The notes beneath the pieces are model-generated. The model worked only from the letters and a program-made list of their open reading frames with translations, was not told where the DNA came from and ran no database searches. A program made the translations under genes and the position numbers. DNA of 33,367 bases from Erythrobacter sp. (GTDB taxonomy: Bacteria; Pseudomonadota; Alphaproteobacteria; Sphingomonadales; Sphingomonadaceae): NCBI GenBank assembly GCA_013822695.1, contig PNKW01000032.1, positions 1 to 33,367 on the forward strand, written 5' to 3'. Shown in pieces: positions 9,550 through 16,813 of the stretch (positions are counted from its first letter, which is position 1; each line of letters starts with the position of its first letter).

Positions 9550-10182
9550 ATGACCACCGCGCACCGCACCGCCCTCGCCCTGCTCGCCGCCGCGCCGCTG
9601 CTGGCCGGCTGCGAGGACGGCGGGATCATCGACCAGCTGCTGCCCGAGCGCGGTTTCACCGTCGCCAGCACCTCGATGGAGCCGACCCTGCCGCGCGGCA
9701 CCCGCATCACCGCCGAGCGGGTGACGCCGGATGAGGTGGCGCGCGCCGATATCCTTGTGGTGCGCGACCAGCGCGGAGAATCCTACGTTTTCCGCGTGAT
9801 CGGCCTGCCCGGCGATACCATCGAGCTGCGCGAGGGCGTGCCGGTGGTGAACGGCACGGCGGCCGAGCAGGCCTCGCGCGGCACCTACACCGTGGCGGGC
9901 GACGAGGAGGACGAGGTCCCCTTCCCGGCCGAGACCATGACGCGGCTCAGCGAGACCCTGCCCGGGAGCGATGCGCGCCATGACATCCTCGATCTGCGGG
10001 AAACCGAAGTCGACAATTTCGGCCCGGTGACGCTCGGCAAGAGCGAATATTTCCTCCTCGGCGACAACCGCGACAATGCCGCTGACAGCCGGTTCGGTCC
10101 GGAACCGGTGGGGCTCGGCATCGTGCGGTCCGAACAGATCCTGCGGCGCGTCATCCTGCCCGCGGACGCTGACAAGCGCTGA
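9550..10182 (+). CDS. Lipoprotein-type S26 signal-peptidase homologue lacking the catalytic lysine
   Basis: A 210-residue protein with the S26 peptidase boxes. STSMEPTL holds the candidate nucleophile Ser42, YVFRVIGLPGDTIE is the lysine-box region (residues 79-92), and LLGDNRDNAADSRFGP (169-184) is box E. In typical signal peptidase I the position before RVIGLPGD is the general-base lysine; here it is Phe81. The N-terminus has no double transmembrane anchor. Instead it has a short signal ending in the lipobox LLAGC (Cys21), so the protein is predicted to be a lipoprotein. It is probably not the housekeeping LepB and may be inactive or use another base. It lies downstream of the dipeptidase gene, 44 bp away, on the same strand, and converges with the S9 peptidase gene. 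Confidence 0.8.
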   Translation: MTTAHRTALALLAAAPLLAGCEDGGIIDQLLPERGFTVASTSMEPTLPRGTRITAERVTPDEVARADILVVRDQRGESYVFRVIGLPGDTIELREGVPVVNGTAAEQASRGTYTVAGDEEDEVPFPAETMTRLSETLPGSDARHDILDLRETEVDNFGPVTLGKSEYFLLGDNRDNAADSRFGPEPVGLGIVRSEQILRRVILPADADKR

Positions 10183-10186
10183 CCGC

Positions 10187-12283
10187 TCAGGGCATCGCGC
10201 CCGCTCCGCCGGTCGCGGGTGCCGTCTCGCCGCTCGCCACCGTCACCGGCATCGCGGGCGCGGCATCGGCGGGATTGTGCTTGGCGAGGAAGGCGTCGAG
10301 CGCCTCGAACCAGGCCTGCGCGCTTTCGGCCTTGGAGAAGCTGTGCTCCTCGTCCTTGATCACCAGCGTCTGCGGCGGCACGGGTGCCGCGCGGGCCGCT
10401 TTCTCGAAGATGGTGAACTGGGAAAGCGGCACGCGCTTGTCCTTGGTGCCGTGCGCCAGCAGCACCGGGCGCGACAGGGTGGTGGCGAGACGGTAGGGCG
10501 AGACAGCGTCCAGATCTTCTGCTGCCTGACCGCCGCGCACCTGCGCCGACCAGCGCTTGTTGACCCGCTCGGAGAGATAGCGCCGGTCATAGCGCAGCAT
10601 CTTGTTCCAATCGGTCACCCCCGCCCAGCTTGCCGCGCAGCGGTAACGCTCGGGATTGCGCAGCACCGACCACAGCGCCGCGTAGCTGCCATAGGAGCCG
10701 CCGACGACGCAGACCCGCGTTGGGTCCGCGATCCCCTGCTTGACCGCCCAGTCCATCGCATCGTCGAGATCGTCCTGCATCTTGCGCCCGATCTCGCCGG
10801 CGCCGGCTGCGAAGAAGGCATCGCCGTAGCCGCCCGAGCCGCGATAATTGGGCTGGAGCACGGCATAGCCGCGGTTGGCGAGCAGCTGCACCTCGTCGTT
10901 ATATTCGAGCTTGTCGCGGATGCCGTAGGGCCCGCCGTGGGGCATCAGGATCAGCGGCAGGTTCTTCGCCTCGCGCCCGCGCGGCAGGGTAAGGTATCCG
11001 CGGATCACCGTGCCGTCGCGCGCGGTGTATTGCATCGGCTTGGGGCTGGCGAGCGCGCGGACATCAAGTTCGGGGCGGTATTGCGCGATCTCCTGCATGC
11101 GGCCTGCCCCGACATCGAACAGGTAGAGCACGCCCGGATCGTTTTCCTGTCCGGCATAGATCAGCATGTGCGTATCGTTCTCGGTGCGGCTCTGCACCCA
11201 CACCTCGCCATTGCCGAGCGCCTTCTTCATGGCGCGGTATTGCTTGGCGACCGCCGGATCGAACCAATGGACCTCGTCGCGGTCAGCCGTGAAGAAGGCG
11301 GCATAGGGCTTGCCCTTCTTGAGGACGACCTGGTCGATGTCCCAATCGGGATGTTCGTACACGGTCTCGATCACCTCGCGGGTGGCGAAGTTGAAGCGCC
11401 TGAGGCCGACCCGGCCGGTCTCGCCCGCAGACAGGACATAGCCTTCGTCCGAACCGGTGATGATCTGGAGCGCATCAAAAAATTGTTCGTCCTGCGCGCC
11501 ATCCTTGAGCTTGGCGATCAGCTTGAGCTCGTCACCCTCCGCGGCGCGGTAATAGACCTTGAGCTTGCCATTGGCCCAACCTGTGCCCATCCGGACGACG
11601 CCGTTCTCGTCGGTGCTCCAGTTCCAGATGTCTTCGCGCGGATTCTGGACGGTGGACACCTTGCCGCCTGCCCTCAGCTCGTGGCGAATGACGGAGGGAT
11701 AATCATAGATCGTCTGCTGGATGGCGACGAGAATGTAGGAGCCATCCTCGGCGATGTGGATGACGTTGTCGCCCTCGACCACATTGGTGCGCCCGAACAG
11801 GCGGGTCATGGCACCGCTGGAAACCTCGACCAGGATCAGACGCGTGTAGCGCACATCGTCGCCAAGGAACTGGCCCGGCGTGGAGACGCCGAGCAACAGC
11901 TTGTCGTTGTTGACCCAGCGGTACCAGTCGAGCGCGTCATCGGCATTGACCAGCAGTGCGCGCACGATTTTCCCGGTGGGCGTGTCGGTGATGACCAGTG
12001 CCGTCTCGCCGGTCGAATTCTTGCTCGCGTAGGAGAGTTTCGAACCGTCGGGCGAAAGCTCAGTGTCCCGGAACACCGGGCGGCGGGCAAAGTCGGCGGC
12101 GGCGATTCGCGGTGGCGGGGGTTCGGTCCCGGTTGCAGTCGCGGGCGGAGCGCCGGTGTCGACGGCAGGCAGTGTCGCGACGGGCGCTGCCGGCACCGCC
12201 GCCTCCTGCGCAATCACGGCGATATGGGCAAAAGACAGGCTGGCAGCCAGCGCCAGCCCGGCGACATACCGGAAGATTTCCAT
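10187..12283 (-). CDS. Secreted S9 family peptidase (prolyl oligopeptidase/acylaminoacyl peptidase-like)
   Basis: A 698-residue exported serine peptidase. The N-terminal 25 residues form a signal peptide ending near AQEAAV and are followed by a Pro/Ala-rich linker to about residue 60. A beta-propeller region spans about 65-405 and an alpha/beta-hydrolase domain follows. The catalytic triad is visible: S530 in GGSYGSY, D615 in HGTKDKRVP, and H647 in DEEHSF. MPHGGPYG (447-454) supplies the oxyanion region. The C-terminus (about 670-698) is again Ala/Pro-rich. Such enzymes degrade oligopeptides in the periplasm. Only 4 bp separate its stop from the convergent S26 gene. The substrate is unknown. 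Confidence 0.9.
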   Translation of the reverse strand: MEIFRYVAGLALAASLSFAHIAVIAQEAAVPAAPVATLPAVDTGAPPATATGTEPPPPRIAAADFARRPVFRDTELSPDGSKLSYASKNSTGETALVITDTPTGKIVRALLVNADDALDWYRWVNNDKLLLGVSTPGQFLGDDVRYTRLILVEVSSGAMTRLFGRTNVVEGDNVIHIAEDGSYILVAIQQTIYDYPSVIRHELRAGGKVSTVQNPREDIWNWSTDENGVVRMGTGWANGKLKVYYRAAEGDELKLIAKLKDGAQDEQFFDALQIITGSDEGYVLSAGETGRVGLRRFNFATREVIETVYEHPDWDIDQVVLKKGKPYAAFFTADRDEVHWFDPAVAKQYRAMKKALGNGEVWVQSRTENDTHMLIYAGQENDPGVLYLFDVGAGRMQEIAQYRPELDVRALASPKPMQYTARDGTVIRGYLTLPRGREAKNLPLILMPHGGPYGIRDKLEYNDEVQLLANRGYAVLQPNYRGSGGYGDAFFAAGAGEIGRKMQDDLDDAMDWAVKQGIADPTRVCVVGGSYGSYAALWSVLRNPERYRCAASWAGVTDWNKMLRYDRRYLSERVNKRWSAQVRGGQAAEDLDAVSPYRLATTLSRPVLLAHGTKDKRVPLSQFTIFEKAARAAPVPPQTLVIKDEEHSFSKAESAQAWFEALDAFLAKHNPADAAPAMPVTVASGETAPATGGAGAMP

Positions 12284-12376
12284 AGCGCCCCGTGCGTCCC
12301 TGTGAAGCGTAATCGATTCGCCAACCCTATGAATTTATGCGGGCATGGCAAGAGGGATGCGGCGAGCAGCGGGGCT

Positions 12377-12994
12377 TCAGCCCTTGGCGAGCAGTTCTTC
12401 AATTTGGCCGAGGCGTTCCTTGCCGAAGAACATCTCGCCTTCCCCTCTCGGGCCCACGAACATCGTCGGAATGCCGAAGGCCCCGCGCGCTACGGCTGCG
12501 TCGGTGTTGGCGGCAAGGCCCTGCTTGACCGCATCGCTCTGCGCGCGGGCGAAGAGATCGGCGGTGTCGAACCCGGCGGCGGTGAGCGCCGCGCCGATCG
12601 CTTCCGGAGAGGCGATGTCCAACCCCTCCTCCCAGATCGGCCGGAGCAGGCTTTCCACGAACTGCACCCCGCGCCCGTCCTGATCGGCGGCGAACAGCAT
12701 CCGCTGAAGCGTGATCGAATTGAACGGGAATTGCGGGTGGAGGCGATACTTGCCGAGGCCGTGCTTCGTGATGAAGCGCTGCATCTCGAGCATTGCATAT
12801 TCGTTCTTGCCCTTGACCTCGGCGTCACGGATCATCGGCGGGGCATTGCCGGTGAGCTTGTGCATGCCCCCGAGGAAGACCGGGATCACGTCGAGCTCGG
12901 CCTCGTAGCGGTCGAGTAGCTCGCGCAGCGGCCACCAGATCAGGTAGGCGTTGGGGCTGACGAAATCGAAGACGAGTTCAACGCGGGTTGCCAT
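12377..12994 (-). CDS. 2-hydroxychromene-2-carboxylate isomerase family (kappa GST/DsbA fold)
   Basis: A 205-residue thioredoxin-fold protein of the HCCA isomerase/kappa-GST family. The N-terminus VELVFDFVSPNAYLIWWPL carries the conserved Ser-Pro that replaces the thioredoxin CxxC; GVFGIPTMFV-like GAFGIPTMFVG near the C-terminus holds the cis-Pro. Classical members isomerise hydroxychromene carboxylates in naphthalene breakdown using glutathione, but many relatives have unknown substrates. The start ATG at 12994 follows a GAGGAT site. It lies 11 bp downstream of metZ on the same strand, so it is likely cotranscribed with it and with the TetR gene. No aromatic-degradation genes adjoin, so the substrate is open. 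Confidence 0.85.
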   Translation of the reverse strand: MATRVELVFDFVSPNAYLIWWPLRELLDRYEAELDVIPVFLGGMHKLTGNAPPMIRDAEVKGKNEYAMLEMQRFITKHGLGKYRLHPQFPFNSITLQRMLFAADQDGRGVQFVESLLRPIWEEGLDIASPEAIGAALTAAGFDTADLFARAQSDAVKQGLAANTDAAVARGAFGIPTMFVGPRGEGEMFFGKERLGQIEELLAKG

Positions 12995-13005
12995 GTGGGT
13001 GATCC

Positions 13006-14223
13006 TCAAATGCCCGCCGCGGCGAGCGCCTGGTCCATGTCTTCGGTGAGGTCGGCGATGTCCTCGAGCCCCACGTTGATCCGCAGGAGCCCCTCGGTCA
13101 CGCCCATCGCCGCGCGGGCCTCATCGCCCATGTTGGCGTGGGTGGTCGAGGCGGGGTGGCACATCAGCGAGCGCGCGTCGCCGATGTTGTTCGAGATGTC
13201 GATCAGTTGCAGCGCGTCGAGCAGAGCGAAGGCCTTGGCGCGGGTGCCGACGTCGAAGGCGAAGATCGGCCCGGTCGCGTCCATCTGCGCGAGCGCAAGA
13301 TTGTGGCGCGGGTGGCTGGCAAGGCCGGGGTGGAGCATGTGCCCGCCCGCCTTCATAACGCGCGGTTCGAGGAACTGGCCAAGCGCCACGGCCTGTTCGG
13401 ACTGCTTGAAGGCGCGCAAGGGCAGCGTTTCCAGCCCCTTCAGCACCACCCAGGCGTTGAAGGCCGAGAGCGTCGGGCCGGTGTTGCGCTGGAACGGCAT
13501 CAGCACTTCGTCGATCCACTGCTTCGAGGCGCAGATCGCGCCCGCGAGCACGCGGCCCTGCCCGTCCATCAGCTTGGTGGCGGAATAGGCGACCACATCC
13601 GCGCCGAACTCCATCGGGCGTTGCAGGACGGGCGAGGCGAAGGCGTTGTCGACCACGCTGGTGATCCCGTGCGCGCGGGCGAGGCCGCAGACGTAGGCAA
13701 GGTCGACAATGTCGAGCGTCGGGTTGGCCGGGGTCTCGAAGAAGAACACCTTGGTGTTGGGGCGGATGGCCGCCTCCCATGCGGCGTTGTCGGCGCTGTC
13801 GATGATCGTGACCTCGATCCCGAAGCGCGGCAGCAGGCTGTCACAGAGCCAGCGGCAGCTGCCGAAGGCCGCGCGCGCGGCGACGATGTGGTCGCCTGCG
13901 GAAAGCTGGCACAGCAGCGCGGCGGTCATCGCCGCCATCCCGGTCGCCTGGGCGCGGCAGGCCTCGGCCCCCTCGATCAGCGCGATGCGTTCCTCGAGCA
14001 TCGCCACGGTGGGGTTCTGGAGGCGCGAATAGGTCATCCCCTGCCCCGTGCCCGCAAAGCGGTCGGCAACGGTCTGCGCGTCGTCGTAGGTATAGCCCGA
14101 GGAGAGGAACAGCGCCTCGCTGGTCTCGCCGTGCTCCGAGCGCCAGGTGCCGCCGCGCAGCGCGCGGGTTGCGGGGCGCCAGCGCGAAGTGGCGGCGCGG
14201 TCCATGCCGGTGGTCTTTTTCAT
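13006..14223 (-). CDS. metZ: O-succinylhomoserine sulfhydrylase
   Basis: A 405-residue PLP enzyme of the Cys/Met metabolism family. It resembles MetZ, which makes homocysteine from O-succinylhomoserine and sulfide. It starts MKKTTGMDRAATSRWRPAT. TYSRLQNPTVAMLEERIA and EGAEACRAQATGMAAM are family signatures. The PLP lysine is K217 in YSATKLMDGQGR, and the Asp that pairs with the PLP nitrogen is in VVDNAFASP. The length is typical. It is preceded 10 bp upstream by a TetR gene and followed by the isomerase gene, all on one strand, an uncommon setting for a methionine biosynthesis gene. A cystathionine gamma-synthase or lyase activity cannot be excluded by eye. Confidence 0.88.
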   Translation of the reverse strand: MKKTTGMDRAATSRWRPATRALRGGTWRSEHGETSEALFLSSGYTYDDAQTVADRFAGTGQGMTYSRLQNPTVAMLEERIALIEGAEACRAQATGMAAMTAALLCQLSAGDHIVAARAAFGSCRWLCDSLLPRFGIEVTIIDSADNAAWEAAIRPNTKVFFFETPANPTLDIVDLAYVCGLARAHGITSVVDNAFASPVLQRPMEFGADVVAYSATKLMDGQGRVLAGAICASKQWIDEVLMPFQRNTGPTLSAFNAWVVLKGLETLPLRAFKQSEQAVALGQFLEPRVMKAGGHMLHPGLASHPRHNLALAQMDATGPIFAFDVGTRAKAFALLDALQLIDISNNIGDARSLMCHPASTTHANMGDEARAAMGVTEGLLRINVGLEDIADLTEDMDQALAAAGI

Positions 14224-14233
14224 GGCGCGCTGC

Positions 14234-14785
14234 TTAGGACGGCAACAGGCCGCCCGCAAGCAGGCCTGCATGGGCGGTATCCTCGTGGCCCACGGCCGAG
14301 AGCATCATGGTGCCTTCGATCACGGTGAGCAGAAAGCGCGCGCCGCCGGCCGGATCGGGATCACCGGGGGGCATGTTGCGCTCAAGCCAGCCGAGCAATT
14401 CGTGCATCATCCCCCTGGCAGCCTCGCGGTAGCCCGGCAGATCCCGCGCGGCACCGCCGACAATCTCCCACCACAGGTTCTTGAACGGCTGCGACGCCGG
14501 TCCGGCGTTCTGCTCGAGAATCCGGGCGAGCAAGTCGGCGCGGGTCGGTGGGTGCGCGTCGGTCGTGATCACCGCTTCGAGACCCGCCGCGTAGACCGAC
14601 GCGGCAAAGGTGAGCAGCTCGGAAATCAACCTTTCCTTGCTGCCGAAATGGTAAATCAGCATCCGGTCGCTAGTGCCCGCCGCCTTGGCGAGCGGCCTTA
14701 GGCTCGCCTGTCCGAGACCGTGGGTCAGGACATGCTCCATCAACAGCGGCAGCAGAACGTCACGAGAAAGGCGCTGGCTCGACAT
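14234..14785 (-). CDS. TetR-family repressor
   Basis: A 183-residue TetR-type regulator. The N-terminal HTH spans about residues 6-50, with ASLRPLAKAAGTSDRMLIYHFGSKERLISELL matching the TetR recognition helix and its YHFGSKE turn. The rest is an all-helical ligand domain. The start ATG at 14785 faces a perfect palindrome at 14794-14809. That palindrome lies between this gene and the divergent membrane-protein gene, so it is likely self-regulating and also controls that gene. As the first gene of a TetR-metZ-isomerase run (10- and 11-bp gaps) it may also set expression of metZ. The inducer is unknown. Confidence 0.88.
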   Translation of the reverse strand: MSSQRLSRDVLLPLLMEHVLTHGLGQASLRPLAKAAGTSDRMLIYHFGSKERLISELLTFAASVYAAGLEAVITTDAHPPTRADLLARILEQNAGPASQPFKNLWWEIVGGAARDLPGYREAARGMMHELLGWLERNMPPGDPDPAGGARFLLTVIEGTMMLSAVGHEDTAHAGLLAGGLLPS

Positions 14786-14793
14786 TTTCCTCT

Positions 14794-14809
14794 TGTAGCA
14801 CTTGCTACA
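14794..14809. promoter_or_regulatory. Palindromic operator for the TetR regulator
   Basis: TGTAGC-ACTT-GCTACA is a perfect 6-4-6 palindrome 8 bp upstream of the TetR start and 51 bp upstream of the divergent membrane-protein gene. Perfect palindromes at a TetR divergent promoter are typical operators. The pairing is seen; binding by this regulator is inferred. Confidence 0.7.
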
Positions 14810-14860
14810 TTTCCGTATCTATCTGGGAGTTGTCCCTAACAGCAATCGCCGGAGACTGCC

Positions 14861-15283
14861 ATGAGTGCACCGCAAATTCTCACCATCGCCATCGCCATCG
14901 CTGCTGTATTGGCATTCATCACTGTGGTGGCGCAACAGCGAGTCACCGGTAATGCACTGCTCGCCGCCGTGCTCTCTGCCGCGTTCGGCGGGTTTACTGC
15001 CGTGCAGCTGTGGCAGGAGGGGCCGGTGATGTTCTGGACCAATCACTCGGCCAACCTCACCGGGGTGCAGGTGTGGTGGGATCTGGTCTCGGCGGTGCTG
15101 ATCGGCCTGTTCCTGATCATCCCGCGCGCGCGCGCCGCCGGGATGAACGTGCTGCCCTGGGCGATCTTCGTGATCTGCACGGCCAGCATCGGCCTGCTCG
15201 CGATGGCCGCGCGCCTGTTCTGGCTGGAAAGCCGGACAAAAACCGCCGCTGCCGCGCCGGCATCCACCCCCGCGACCGCATAA
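14861..15283 (+). CDS. Small inner-membrane protein, probably TetR-controlled
   Basis: I do not recognise the family. The protein is 140 residues with about four hydrophobic segments: about 5-24, 31-50, 70-90 and 97-118. It starts MSAPQILTIAIAIAAVLAF, with GGAG 7 bases upstream of the ATG. The short C-terminal tail after LESRTKTAAAA is Ala/Thr/Pro-rich. The gap between segments two and three, with WQEGPVMFWTNHSANLTGVQVWWD, is Trp-rich and polar and may face the periplasm. The divergent TetR gene and the shared operator suggest inducible expression. It lies 43 bp before the O-mannosyltransferase gene on the same strand. The function is unknown. Confidence 0.75.
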   Translation: MSAPQILTIAIAIAAVLAFITVVAQQRVTGNALLAAVLSAAFGGFTAVQLWQEGPVMFWTNHSANLTGVQVWWDLVSAVLIGLFLIIPRARAAGMNVLPWAIFVICTASIGLLAMAARLFWLESRTKTAAAAPASTPATA

Positions 15284-15326
15284 TCGCGCTTGCCCTCGGG
15301 CGGGGGGCTGCCTAAGCGCGCGCGCC

Positions 15327-16664
15327 ATGGCCGAGGCGCGCGCTTCCTCTTTCCTGCCAGACACCGCCCCCCCGGTTCACCCGCGTGAGCCGCTGGGGTG
15401 GTGCCTCGTTCTGACCGGCCTGTTCGCTCTGCTGGCGGGCTGGCGGCTCGGCCTGCCGACCAAGCCCTATTTCGACGAGGTCCACTACCTCCCCGCCGCG
15501 CGCGATATGCTCGCCGCCTTCGAGACCGGCAACGGAGCCTATCGCAACCGCGAGCATCCGCTCTTCGCCAAGGAGCTGATCGCTCTGGGCATGTGGGCCT
15601 TGGGCGACACGCCGCTGGGCTGGCGGATCGTGCCATGGCTTGCCGGCGTGCTCGCGCTGTTCGCATCGATGCGCGCACTGTGGCACGCGAGCGCCGACCG
15701 CTTCGCCACGGTCGCCTTCGGGGCGCTGGCGCTGAGCGGCTTTCACCTCTTCATCCACACCCGCATCGCGATGCTCGACATCGTGATGATCGCCGCCCTC
15801 GCCGTCGCCGCCTGGCAGTTCGCCGCCGCGGCCGCGCGGCCCGAACAAGGGCGCTGGCGGCTGGCGCTGACCGGCGTTGCGCTGGGACTGGCGCTGGGCT
15901 CCAAGTGGAACGCGATCCCGCTGGCGATGGCGCCGGGGCTCGCCTTCTTCTTCGCCCGCCTCGGCGCGGGGCGCCGCCGCCTGTTCATGAGCCGCCGCGG
16001 CGCGCCGGTGCCGGGGATCCGGCTGGTCGAGGCCTTCGTGTGGCTCGGGCTCCTGCCGCTCGCGGTTTACGCCGCGACCTTCATCCCCGGCTACTGGCTC
16101 GCCGAGCCCTTCCACCCCTCGCCGCTGGCGGAGAAGGGCCTGATCGGGCTCCACGAGGAGATCTTCGCACTCCAGAGCCAGCTGATGACCCCGCACCGCT
16201 ACATGAGCCAGTGGCCGCAATGGGTGCTGAACACGCGCGGGATCTGGTATCTCTACGAGGAGGTCGATGGCGCGTGGCGCGGGGTGCTGCTGATCGGCAA
16301 TCCGCTGACGATGCTGCTGGGGCTGCCGGCGCTGGTGTGGTGCCTTGCCGCAGGCGCGCTGCAGCGCGATCCGGCAAGGCTGGCGGCTTCGCTGGGCTAT
16401 GCGGCAAGCCTCGGCCTGTGGCTGATCGCGCCCAAGCCGATCCAGTTCTACTACCACTACTTCGCCCCGAGCCTGTTCCTGCTCGCCGCGCTGGCACTGG
16501 CGTGCAGCGACCTCAGGCGGCTGCCCTATGGCAAGTGGGCCGCGTTCGGCATCCCGGCGGCCTCGGTGGCGGTGTTTGCCTTCTTCTTCCCGATTCTCGC
16601 TGCCTTGCCACTGAGTGCGGGCGACGATTACCTGACCTGGGCGTGGCTCAAGGGGTGGAGGTAG
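15327..16664 (+). CDS. GT39-type glycosyltransferase (dolichyl-phosphate-mannose-protein mannosyltransferase family)
   Basis: A 445-residue polytopic membrane protein of the PMT (GT39/GT-C) family, which transfers mannose from a polyprenyl-phosphate carrier to Ser/Thr of exported proteins. The first lumen-facing loop has the PMT signature FDEVHY (residues 49-54), with the catalytic Asp-Glu. REHPLFAKELIALGMW corresponds to the conserved HP..K segment. About ten hydrophobic helices follow. A Trp/Tyr-rich loop (QWPQWVLNTRGIWYLYEEVDG) is typical of bacterial PMTs. The start ATG at 15327 has no good Shine-Dalgarno. A dolichol-phosphate mannose synthase-like gene converges 149 bp away, a plausible donor-sugar partner. 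The acceptor proteins are unknown. Confidence 0.85.
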   Translation: MAEARASSFLPDTAPPVHPREPLGWCLVLTGLFALLAGWRLGLPTKPYFDEVHYLPAARDMLAAFETGNGAYRNREHPLFAKELIALGMWALGDTPLGWRIVPWLAGVLALFASMRALWHASADRFATVAFGALALSGFHLFIHTRIAMLDIVMIAALAVAAWQFAAAAARPEQGRWRLALTGVALGLALGSKWNAIPLAMAPGLAFFFARLGAGRRRLFMSRRGAPVPGIRLVEAFVWLGLLPLAVYAATFIPGYWLAEPFHPSPLAEKGLIGLHEEIFALQSQLMTPHRYMSQWPQWVLNTRGIWYLYEEVDGAWRGVLLIGNPLTMLLGLPALVWCLAAGALQRDPARLAASLGYAASLGLWLIAPKPIQFYYHYFAPSLFLLAALALACSDLRRLPYGKWAAFGIPAASVAVFAFFFPILAALPLSAGDDYLTWAWLKGWR

Positions 16665-16670
16665 TGAAGT

Positions 16671-16803
16671 CCCTCCCCGTTCCGCAGGAATGGGGAGGTG
16701 GCAGCGCCATCAGGCGCTGACGGAGGGGTAAGGTTGCGCCGCCATCCCCTCCACCACTCGCTTCGCGAGCGGTCCCCCTCCCCATTGCTGCGCGACGGGG
16801 AGG
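16671..16803. repeat. Inverted pair of REP-like hairpins between convergent glycosylation genes
   Basis: CCTCCCC (16672-16678) pairs with GGGGAGG (16692-16698), and CCTCCCC (16777-16783) pairs with GGGGAGG (16797-16803). The right unit is largely an inverted copy of the left. AGCGCC/GGCGCT (16703-16718) and CTCGC/GCGAG hairpins lie between. It is the same family and the same convergent-gene setting as the unit at 7311-7418. Confidence 0.7.
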
Positions 16804-16813
16804 CACTTTCAGA

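Noticed and set aside
10076..12919. A 947-codon plus-strand open frame across the S9 peptidase and isomerase genes
   Set aside because: Antisense shadow spanning several real genes; the S9 peptidase triad and the isomerase motifs are clear on the minus strand.
13138..14328. A 396-codon plus-strand open frame opposite metZ
   Set aside because: Antisense shadow of metZ with no recognisable domain.
15312..16457. A 381-codon minus-strand open frame opposite the GT39 gene
   Set aside because: Arg/Gln/Pro-rich antisense translation without a fold; the plus-strand protein has PMT motifs.
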